Assembly (NCBI RefSeq): GCF_900167105.1
Contig: NZ_FUXE01000002.1
Location: 112,319-176,318, forward strand
Reading direction: 5' to 3'
DNA length: 64,000 bases
From: Porphyromonas circumdentaria
GTDB lineage: Bacteria; Bacteroidota; Bacteroidia; Bacteroidales; Porphyromonadaceae
Shown here one piece after another: positions 57,349-64,000 of this stretch; the first letter of the stretch is position 1, and each line of letters opens with the position of its first letter. The notes under the pieces were generated by a model. That model saw only the letters and a program-made list of their open reading frames with translations. It searched no databases and was not told the origin of the DNA. The position numbers and the translations under genes were made by a program.

Positions 57349-59070
57349 ATGATGCTCAGCGAACGCGCCTCTGCTCTTTGGGGGCATTTTACCCCACAAC
57401 TATTCAAAAGTCTCCGTGACTATAACCGTGAGAAGTTTGCCAAAGATGTAATGGCAGGTCTTATAGTCGGCATTGTTGCTCTTCCTTTGGCCATAGCCTT
57501 TGGGATTGCCTCAGGCGTAAGCCCCGAGAAAGGACTCATCACAGCCATCATAGGGGGCTTTATTGTCTCCTTTTTTGGGGGGAGTTCCGTGCAAATCGGG
57601 GGACCAACGGGGGCTTTCATCGTGATCGTTTACGGTATTATACAGCAGTTTGGGATAGAGGGCTTAGCTATCGCCACTTTTATGGCGGGACTTATACTAC
57701 TTCTCTTAGGGTTTCTTCGTCTCGGTACGGTTATCCGTTTTATACCTTATCCCATTATTATCGGCTTCACCAGTGGGATTGCTGTAACCATTTTCACAAC
57801 TCAAATTAAAGACTTCTTCGGGCTTACCACAGAGCCCCTTCCAGGCGACTTTTTAGGGAAATGGGCGGTTTACCTACACTCTTTCGGTACGGTTCAGTGG
57901 ACGGCAACCGCTATCGGGGTACTTACTATTGCTATTATCTTCCTATTCCCTAAAATCTCGAAACGCATCCCTGGCTCTCTTATTGCCATTATCGTAATGA
58001 CTCTGCTGGTATATATACTGCACGAATTTACGTCTCTAACTGGTATGGAAACCATCGGAGACCGCTTCTCTTTCTCTGCCTCTCTACCCCAAGCCGAGTC
58101 TATCGGATTGAGTATGGAGAAGATCAGGCAACTTCTCCCCTCGGCCTTTACCATCGCTATGCTGGGAGCTATAGAGTCACTTCTCTCTGCCTCTGTAGCA
58201 GACGGAGCTATCAATGAAAAACACAACTCAAACATGGAGCTAATAGCTCAGGGAACAGCTAACATTGTAGTTCCTTTCTTCGGAGGGATACCCGTAACAG
58301 GGGCTATTGCTCGCACTATGACCAATATAAAAAACGGCGGAAAAACTCCTATCGCAGGTATTGTACACACCATTGTCCTACTTCTCATCATGCTCTTTTT
58401 AGGGCAATTAACCGCCTTTATCCCTATGGCCTGTTTGGCAGGAATTCTCATGGTAGTGTCTTTCAATATGAGTGAGATCAAGTCGTTTACCGCCATACTT
58501 AAAGGACCCTTGGGCGATAGAGCTGTACTACTGGTAACCTTTTTACTCACCGTGCTTATCGACCTTACAATAGCCATCGAAATAGGTATGCTGCTCAGTG
58601 TACTTCTTTTTATGCGTCGCACTTACAGAGCAACCGATGTGATTTTGCACAAAAATCATATCGACTTGGACAATGAAACAGACCCTTCCGTACAGGAAGA
58701 GCAACTAAAAGTGCCCGAGGGAGTAGAGGTATTCGAAATCAATGGGCCTTTCTTCTTCGGCATAGCAAACAGATTTGAAGAGGTTACCAAACTCGTAGGC
58801 AAACGTCCTCAAATAAGGATTTTGCGCATGCGTCGTGTTCCTTTCATGGATGCAACGGGTGCACATAACCTTAAGATGATGGTCAATGCCTGCCAAAAAG
58901 AAAATATCACACTCATTCTCTCGGGAGTGAACGACACCGTTCATGAAACCCTATCACAAGTGGGTATAGCTACTCTTTTGGGCGAAGAGAATATTTGCCC
59001 CAACATCCACAGAGCTATTCACAGAGCACAATCTCTGCTTCAAGAAGTGTCTACACCAGTCGAAGCGTGA
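57349..59070 (+). CDS. SulP-family anion transporter with STAS domain
   Basis: 573 residues from ATG 57349 (57352 also possible). About ten to twelve helices, beginning FAKDVMAGLIVGIVALPLAIAFGIASG, include the family signature region SSVQIGGPTGAFIVIVYGI. A C-terminal STAS domain lies at about residues 455-560 (VEVFEINGPFFFGIANRFEEV, LRMRRVPFMDATGAHNL). Sulfate or bicarbonate uptake is the usual role; the substrate cannot be decided. It has its own promoter, and no sulfur-assimilation genes adjoin. Confidence 0.92.
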   Translation: MMLSERASALWGHFTPQLFKSLRDYNREKFAKDVMAGLIVGIVALPLAIAFGIASGVSPEKGLITAIIGGFIVSFFGGSSVQIGGPTGAFIVIVYGIIQQFGIEGLAIATFMAGLILLLLGFLRLGTVIRFIPYPIIIGFTSGIAVTIFTTQIKDFFGLTTEPLPGDFLGKWAVYLHSFGTVQWTATAIGVLTIAIIFLFPKISKRIPGSLIAIIVMTLLVYILHEFTSLTGMETIGDRFSFSASLPQAESIGLSMEKIRQLLPSAFTIAMLGAIESLLSASVADGAINEKHNSNMELIAQGTANIVVPFFGGIPVTGAIARTMTNIKNGGKTPIAGIVHTIVLLLIMLFLGQLTAFIPMACLAGILMVVSFNMSEIKSFTAILKGPLGDRAVLLVTFLLTVLIDLTIAIEIGMLLSVLLFMRRTYRATDVILHKNHIDLDNETDPSVQEEQLKVPEGVEVFEINGPFFFGIANRFEEVTKLVGKRPQIRILRMRRVPFMDATGAHNLKMMVNACQKENITLILSGVNDTVHETLSQVGIATLLGEENICPNIHRAIHRAQSLLQEVSTPVEA

Positions 59071-59156
59071 ACACTTCCCAACGAAAGCTGTTTCCAATAT
59101 GGAAGAGTGAGAGAAAATACCCACTTATTAGCTACTCTTTTCTGAGTATAAAGAAG

Positions 59157-59164
59157 TAGCTTTG
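59157..59164 (+). promoter_or_regulatory. -7 promoter box for fabK
   Basis: TAGCTTTG matches TAnnTTTG, with a leader of about 30 nt. Confidence 0.55.
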
Positions 59165-59200
59165 TAACTGGTAATTATAAAAAGATATTGTTTTAATCAG

Positions 59201-60142
59201 ATGACTAACAATAGAATAACATCACTATTAGGAATAGAGTACCCCATCATAGCAGGGGGAATGGTTTGGTGTAGCGGATGGAGGCTCGCTTCTGCCGTGA
59301 GTAATGCAGGCGGTTTGGGGTTAATTGGAGCTGGCTCTATGCACCCAGAGACCCTTAGAGAGCATATTGTAAAATGTAAAGCAGCAACACAACGCCCCTA
59401 TGGAGTAAATGTACCTCTGCTTTACCCAGAGATGGATAAGGTTATAGATATTATCATAGAAGAGAAAGTACCTATTGTAGTAACCTCTGCTGGCAACCCT
59501 AAGACTTGGACAGCCAAGTTGCACGAAGCAGGATGTAAAGTACTACACGTAGTAAGTAGCTCCAAATTTGCCGTAAAGGCAGAAGCGGCAGGCGTAGACG
59601 CCATAATTGCAGAGGGGTTTGAAGCAGGTGGACACAACGGAAAAGAAGAGACTACCACCATGTGCCTAATACCCTCAGTAGCAGATAGCGTACAAATACC
59701 AGTAGTAGCAGCTGGAGGGATTGCCTCGGGGCGTGCCATGGCAGCAGCTATGTGCCTGGGAGCAGAAGCGGTGCAGATCGGTACCCTTTTTGCCATCAGC
59801 GAAGAGAGTTCGGCACATGAGAACTTCAAAAACCTATGTTGCGAAGCGGGCGAAGGCGACACAGCTCTCGTTCTTAAGAAATTAGGACCTACCCGTATTC
59901 TCAAAAGAGAGTTCTACGACCAAGTTATTGCTGCAGAAGATAGAGGTGCTTCGGCAGAAGAACTCAAAGAGATACTCGGTAAGGGACGCGCTAAAAAAGG
60001 TATTTTTGAGGGAGATCTCATAGAGGGCGAACTTGAAATAGGTCAGGCAACTGCACAGATTTCTAAAGTACGTCCCGTTGCAGAGATTATGTCGGCTCTC
60101 GTGGAAGAATATCAACAAACCCTCAACCGTATGCAACGATAA
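59201..60142 (+). CDS. fabK: FabK-type enoyl-ACP reductase (FMN, nitronate monooxygenase superfamily)
   Basis: Likely reduces trans-2-enoyl-ACP in fatty-acid elongation. The 313 residues are a TIM barrel: YPIIAGGMVWCSGWRLASAVSNAGGLGLIGAG start, VNVPLLYP, VVTSAGNP, EGFEAGGHNGKEETTTMCL, and phosphate-binding VVAAGGIASGRAMAAAMCLGAEAVQIGT. Length and EAGGHNG match FabK rather than nitronate monooxygenase proper; P. gingivalis uses a FabK. It has its own promoter and terminator. Confidence 0.85.
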   Translation: MTNNRITSLLGIEYPIIAGGMVWCSGWRLASAVSNAGGLGLIGAGSMHPETLREHIVKCKAATQRPYGVNVPLLYPEMDKVIDIIIEEKVPIVVTSAGNPKTWTAKLHEAGCKVLHVVSSSKFAVKAEAAGVDAIIAEGFEAGGHNGKEETTTMCLIPSVADSVQIPVVAAGGIASGRAMAAAMCLGAEAVQIGTLFAISEESSAHENFKNLCCEAGEGDTALVLKKLGPTRILKREFYDQVIAAEDRGASAEELKEILGKGRAKKGIFEGDLIEGELEIGQATAQISKVRPVAEIMSALVEEYQQTLNRMQR

Positions 60143-60218
60143 AAACAGTCGACGACTTACAACTGTCGTTGCCCGTTATCATTTTTCCCCTAAGTACTAC
60201 GGGAAAACTCTTGAAAAC

Positions 60219-60263
60219 AAACCTCACAAATCGAGTTTACAGCTCCTTTTGTGAGGTTTTTCT
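60219..60263 (+). terminator. Intrinsic terminator after fabK
   Basis: The arms AAACCTCACAAA and TTTTGTGAGGTTT form a stem of about 12 bp, followed by TTTCTAT. Confidence 0.8.
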
Positions 60264-60429
60264 ATGCTCAAAACGTCTCTTGCATAAGTGAGTTTGCAGA
60301 AACCATATACCCTACAATACTCTACGTTCTTCAGCACACTCCGAAAGGAAGGGTAGAGAACAGCTTTTCTACTTGCCCTAAAATCTTTTTATACACAAGC
60401 TGAAAATCATTATATTACAAGCAAAACTT

Positions 60430-60511
60430 TATACGCAATCTAAATATATATATTCTAAGGTTCAATATACATATATTCAAATTTAATATATGTGTATTAA
60501 GATTGCGTATA
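60430..60511. repeat. AT-rich palindromic MITE-like element, copy D (divergent)
   Basis: The 12-bp perfect inverted ends TATACGCAATCT / AGATTGCGTATA surround three AT-palindromic bricks of about 20 bp (for example TTCAATATACATATATTCAA). It shares the CAATCT/AGATTG terminal core and the three-brick layout with copies A-C, but the outer arms differ. Confidence 0.6.
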
Positions 60512-60670
60512 GAAAAACTAATAGGTGCAAAGCAATAAATTGCTACTCTGTAAAAGTTTTTATTACTGTGAAGTACATTTTTTCGTTCGCTTACCTCTAA
60601 GGGAACTATCTCGTTCGGGGCTTATCTACAACTTATACTCTTTTTCGCTCCACCGTTGCGTTCATTTAAC

Positions 60671-60678
60671 TATATTTG
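60671..60678 (+). promoter_or_regulatory. -7 promoter box for the FISUMP-BspA gene
   Basis: TATATTTG matches TAnnTTTG, with a leader of about 70 nt. Confidence 0.5.
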
Positions 60679-60753
60679 CCCGCAGGAACAAATATCTCGC
60701 AAAAAAATCTTGTAACCCAATGGAAAAACATTTAATCCTAAACAACTAAAAAG

Positions 60754-63399
60754 ATGACGAAAAGAGTAATTGCAAAAGGCATTGCGACTATGCTGTGCAT
60801 AACCTGCTGTATCGTGCAGGCATTCGCTCAGGTAAAACTGCCCACACCTGAGAAATTAAACTTTGAAGCGAGTAATATCCTGCTACTTAGCGATGGAGAA
60901 AACGAACTGGGATTGTTGGTCAAAGAATACGTAGTGGTAGACAAAAAGGGAGAAACCATGGTACTCCTCTACTTGCCACAAAACAATCGAACAATAGATT
61001 TCTCTGTGGGATACAAAATAGACGAAGCTAAGAAAATACTCTTTAATGCGACAAGTAATACCTCCTCCGTAGAAGAGGTAGGAGGTTGGCAAGGCAATTT
61101 GTTTCTTTCGGACAAAGGCGAACTATCGTACCAACCCATAAACAATGCCCAAGAGGCCTTACTAAAGCCCTATCTACTCGAAGACAAAAGAGGAGATGAA
61201 ACAGAACGCTATGCTTTAGCCAAAGTAGGTACACAAATTTGGATGCGAGAGAACCTCCGTAGCGATCGTTTCGTCGATGGCTCTATGATTACGACTAATC
61301 TATCCAAAGATCAGTGGGAAAAGACCCAATCTCCAGCAATGACCTACTACGACGGCAACAAAGCGAACAGAGATAAAATGGGGGCACTATACAATTGGTA
61401 TGCTGTAAAGAGTGAAATATCTATCGCTCCTAAAAATTGGACTGTACCCAGCATGGAAGCTTGGGAGACTTTGGCAAAATATATCGATCCCCAAGGAGCC
61501 ATGACATTTGACTACGAAACAGCGTCTCTATCTTATACCGCGGGAGAAATGCTCAAAAGTAAAACTGAGTGGATCAAGCCCCCAAGTGCAACGGGCACAT
61601 TACTCCCTGGCAATAACGCTACAATGCTCGATATGAAACCCTATGGAAGTACCTCTACGAGTAAGTATTTCAATGGGTATTCTGGCCTTAACAGACAAGC
61701 CTATTTTTGGACCTCAACTATTAGTGATTACTCCGACACAAAGGCTTTATTCATACGCCTTTACTGGGACTCTCACTCCATAAACAGCTATATGGACGAT
61801 AAATTCATGGGCTTCTCGGTACGTTGCATTGCTCAGTCTGCAATGACGTTGGCTCCTTGGAAGGAGGTGCAAAAGGAAGAGCTGACCCTTGCAGTACCTC
61901 AAGCAGGCAGTTTGGCCTCTTTGGTAAAAACGAACCAATTCTCTACTGTTAAGTCTCTAACTCTTAGCGGGGTGTTAGATGCCAGAGACTTTAAGACCGT
62001 ACAACGTTTCACTAATCTGCAAACTTTAGTTCTTTCTAATATCTCCATAACATCCTATAGCGGTACTGGAGGAACATTAGAGGGAGATCAAGAGTATAAA
62101 GAAGCAGAAATCCCCGAGAATAGTTTCGAACAAATGAGTTCTCTCTCTTCTTTCTCGGCTTCGGGCGCAATAGTTTCGCTCGGTGCTCATACTTTTAAGG
62201 GTTGCACCGCCCTTGCCAAGGTTATGCTCCCCAAGTCTGTAAAAAGTTTCCGAGGCGGCAACTTCCTTAACTGCTCTGCCCTTGGCGGTATCACACTCCC
62301 ATCACAGCTCGAAGAGTTAGGAGCATCTACCTTCAAAGGTTGTATCTCCTTGGGAGAAATTACGATCCCCACCACAATCACAAAGATTAAAGATGAGGTT
62401 TTTTCCGATTGTCAGGCACTTACGCACATCGTATTCTCTTCCAATATTGATGCAATAGGGACATCGGCTTTCAGCAAGTGTACCTCCCTGAGTGAAGTAG
62501 TTCTACCCAATCTGATTACCACGATAGGAGATTTCTCCTTTGCTCATTGTACTAAACTTAAAAAGATAGTCCTAAGTGATGCCATGGTAAAAATCGGGAA
62601 TTCTGCCTTTCTCAATAATGCTCTACTGACGGAGCTTGCTCTCCCGAATGGATTGAAGCAGTTAGGGGATTTTGCTTTGGAGGGGTGTACTTCCATCTCC
62701 ACACTTAAACTACCCATATCTCTTGAGCATATTGGAGATGGAGCTTTCAAGGGGACTGCTATACTCTTTGAACTACCCGAAGGTTCTCAATACAAACTAC
62801 ATGAACATATATTGATGGATGCTAAGGGTAAGACTGTTTACAACCTGCCAGTCAATCACTCTAAGGCTGTCACTGTACCAGAGGGAGTTGAAACCATTGC
62901 TGGAGCAGCTTTTTCGGGGTGTAAAAGTCTTACACATATCGATTTACCTTCCACTATCAGGGAAATTAAATCTGTCGCTTTAGAAAACACAGCTCTGTAC
63001 AATATAGTGCTACGTGCCGACAATCCTGCGAATATAAAGCTCGGAGAAAATGTATTTGGGAGCATGGACTATGGACGCTGTGATCTTTTCGTCCCTGAGG
63101 CCTCACTTGCTTTGTATCGAGCAAGCTCCCCTTGGAATCTGTTCAAACTCTCCAAAATAACATCCAATACAATTCTTGACAATACCCCCTTACAAGTAAG
63201 TATAAGAAAGGGAAACATAGGTATATCTCTGCCCAGCGAATACGTTGGAAGTGTACTGTGTCTCTACTCTGCAAACGGGGCTCTTTTATATACCCATCGA
63301 ATACAGAGCAACGAAATAAATATATCTACAGGCAACCTTGTGGCAGGAGTTTATTTCCTCCAAGTAGGACAAGTCGTTCAAAAGATACAAATCCTTTAG
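60754..63399 (+). CDS. Surface protein with FISUMP and BspA-type LRR domains
   Basis: 881 residues. A signal peptide (IATMLCITCCIVQAFAQ) is cleaved near residue 26. Residues about 155-360 form a FISUMP domain (Fibrobacter major paralogous domain): VGTQIWMRENLRS, GALYNWYAVKS, WTVPSMEAWETL and closing GFSVRCIAQ. LRR_5/BspA repeats follow at about 460-790 (HTFKGCTALAKVMLP-type units). The last 65 residues (VLCLYSANGALLYTHRI, then LVAGVYFLQVGQVVQKIQIL) resemble a T9SS sorting domain. Likely cell-surface adhesin or binding protein. Its own promoter and terminator make it a single-gene unit. Confidence 0.88.
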   Translation: MTKRVIAKGIATMLCITCCIVQAFAQVKLPTPEKLNFEASNILLLSDGENELGLLVKEYVVVDKKGETMVLLYLPQNNRTIDFSVGYKIDEAKKILFNATSNTSSVEEVGGWQGNLFLSDKGELSYQPINNAQEALLKPYLLEDKRGDETERYALAKVGTQIWMRENLRSDRFVDGSMITTNLSKDQWEKTQSPAMTYYDGNKANRDKMGALYNWYAVKSEISIAPKNWTVPSMEAWETLAKYIDPQGAMTFDYETASLSYTAGEMLKSKTEWIKPPSATGTLLPGNNATMLDMKPYGSTSTSKYFNGYSGLNRQAYFWTSTISDYSDTKALFIRLYWDSHSINSYMDDKFMGFSVRCIAQSAMTLAPWKEVQKEELTLAVPQAGSLASLVKTNQFSTVKSLTLSGVLDARDFKTVQRFTNLQTLVLSNISITSYSGTGGTLEGDQEYKEAEIPENSFEQMSSLSSFSASGAIVSLGAHTFKGCTALAKVMLPKSVKSFRGGNFLNCSALGGITLPSQLEELGASTFKGCISLGEITIPTTITKIKDEVFSDCQALTHIVFSSNIDAIGTSAFSKCTSLSEVVLPNLITTIGDFSFAHCTKLKKIVLSDAMVKIGNSAFLNNALLTELALPNGLKQLGDFALEGCTSISTLKLPISLEHIGDGAFKGTAILFELPEGSQYKLHEHILMDAKGKTVYNLPVNHSKAVTVPEGVETIAGAAFSGCKSLTHIDLPSTIREIKSVALENTALYNIVLRADNPANIKLGENVFGSMDYGRCDLFVPEASLALYRASSPWNLFKLSKITSNTILDNTPLQVSIRKGNIGISLPSEYVGSVLCLYSANGALLYTHRIQSNEINISTGNLVAGVYFLQVGQVVQKIQIL

Positions 63400-63430
63400 G
63401 AACTCTGGCAGAATAAGTCAGCGATAAAGC

Positions 63431-63475
63431 AAAACCATACGATAAATCCACGAGATTTATTGTATGGTTTTCTTA
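63431..63475 (+). terminator. Intrinsic terminator after the FISUMP-BspA gene
   Basis: 17-bp arms starting AAAACCATAC and ending GTATGGTTTT contain one G-T pair, have a 7-base loop, and are followed by CTTAAAA. Confidence 0.8.
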
Positions 63476-63599
63476 AAATCAAGGGAAGACAATACCCAAA
63501 AACTCAAAGTCGGCAAAGCTCTTTTTGAGAGGTTTATATAATACTCTACATAATGGGTATAAAGCTATGCAACAATCTCAGAGGGAGCATTTTTACATT

Positions 63600-63677
63600 G
63601 GTCAATTTGTACGAAAAGATTTACACAATCACTATTAAAAGGGCTGTATAAAGCCCAATAATAGCAGGGCAACCGCA
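63600..63677. mobile_element. Probable end of the ISAs1-family insertion sequence
   Basis: AT-rich non-coding sequence lies between the FISUMP gene terminator and the transposase stop, including a small GGGCT/AGCCC stem near 63640 and GCAGGGC at about 63664. The exact terminal inverted repeat and target duplication cannot be assigned from one end. Confidence 0.35.
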
Positions 63678-64000
63678 TCAAATCTTTAGCAGCTTTTTGA
63701 GATAGTCTATATTTAAAGCAGCCTTAAACAACCTTTTCCGTAGGGAAAGTTTGTCTTTATACTGAGAAACAATGGCTAAAGCAAACTTTCTCAACGTGTT
63801 TAGATTTGTGGCTGAATAATCCTTACGAGCTCGACAAGCATCTTCCCTAAAGGTTACATCCAAATGCCAATGAAGCCTATTCTCAATCCCCCAATGCCCT
63901 CGAATATATTGTCCAATTAACTGACACTCCTCGGGTGGTAAACTGCTGATATAATACTGCTTATCTATGCGAGCCTCTCCATCTAAACTACTAATATCAC
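63678..64000 (-). CDS. ISAs1-family transposase, C-terminal part (cut by window edge)
   Basis: The frame is open from the right edge for about 107 codons to a stop at 63678. The sequence reads ISSLPPEECQLIGQYIRGHW, GIENRLHWHLDVTFREDACR and ARKDYSATNLNTLRKFALAI, the conserved C-terminal DDE-region end of ISAs1 transposases (the Glu of DDE is in HWGIENRLHWHLD-type sequence). The N-terminal part lies outside. The visible portion is intact. The IS right end should be within roughly 63600-63677, but I could not fix the terminal repeat without the other end. Confidence 0.88.
   Translation of the reverse strand, partial: DISSLDGEARIDKQYYISSLPPEECQLIGQYIRGHWGIENRLHWHLDVTFREDACRARKDYSATNLNTLRKFALAIVSQYKDKLSLRKRLFKAALNIDYLKKLLKI

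Larger units (their letters stand above)
60143..60753. other. Intergenic region fabK / FISUMP-BspA gene
   Basis: 611 bp: fabK terminator, MITE-like copy D (60430-60511) and the promoter box at 60671. A 74-codon frame at 60525-60749 runs across the promoter and is not supported. Confidence 0.6.

Overview
The window looks like chromosomal DNA from a Bacteroidales bacterium, most likely Porphyromonas or a close relative. The evidence is the repeated Bacteroidetes -7 promoter box (TAnnTTTG) upstream of many genes, the near absence of Shine-Dalgarno sequences, BspA-type leucine-rich surface proteins with type IX-secretion-like C-termini, a FabK-type enoyl reductase, a Bacteroidetes putative porin, a Na+-dependent methylmalonyl-CoA decarboxylase operon (propionate formation), and an ISAs1-family transposase at the right edge. 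Genus assignment is inference.

Layout. 1-9.1 kb (minus strand): a nucleotide operon pyrG-yidC-purF-like-carA-carB, with carB running off the left edge. 10.2-14.4 kb (plus): methylmalonyl-CoA decarboxylase (mmdA, a lamin-tail/OadG fusion, biotin carrier, OadB-type Na+ pump). 14.6-21.4 kb (plus): a histidine-free Fur-like regulator, purA, folC, an MFS transporter, tkt. 21.9-27.5 kb (minus): two large leucine-rich-repeat surface proteins. 28.0-30.5 kb (minus): two PepSY-like exported proteins and an ECF sigma factor. 31.3-37.4 kb (plus): half of the division and cell-wall cluster, murD-ftsW-murG-murC-ftsQ. 37.5-46.8 kb (plus): a lipoprotein, dacB, a PepSY-TM protein, an alpha/beta hydrolase, a CPA2 antiporter, an L,D-transpeptidase and a rhodanese. 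47.3-51.1 kb (minus): tRNA-Asn, yqeY, ftsZ, ftsA. 51.5-57.1 kb (plus): mutY, trmD, pyrE, an SRPBCC protein, a Rieske-like lipoprotein, a putative porin. 57.3-63.4 kb (plus): SulP transporter, fabK, a FISUMP/BspA surface protein. 63.7-64.0 kb (minus): the end of an ISAs1-family transposase.

Two features stand out. First, the usual ftsQ-ftsA-ftsZ-yqeY order is broken, and a single inversion of about 37.45-51.3 kb would restore it. Second, the intergenic spaces hold a family of AT-rich, palindromic, MITE-like elements (about 9.6, 30.7, 42.7 and 60.5 kb) built from short bricks of about 21 bp. Two of them, at 30.7 and 42.7 kb, are nearly identical inverted copies bracketing murD through the hydrolase gene, so the segment could flip. 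Other points of interest are a hairpin in the predicted pyrG-operon leader, a Fur homologue with no histidine, a Rieske-like lipoprotein with altered metal ligands, and an FtsZ with a lysine in its glycine-rich GTP loop.
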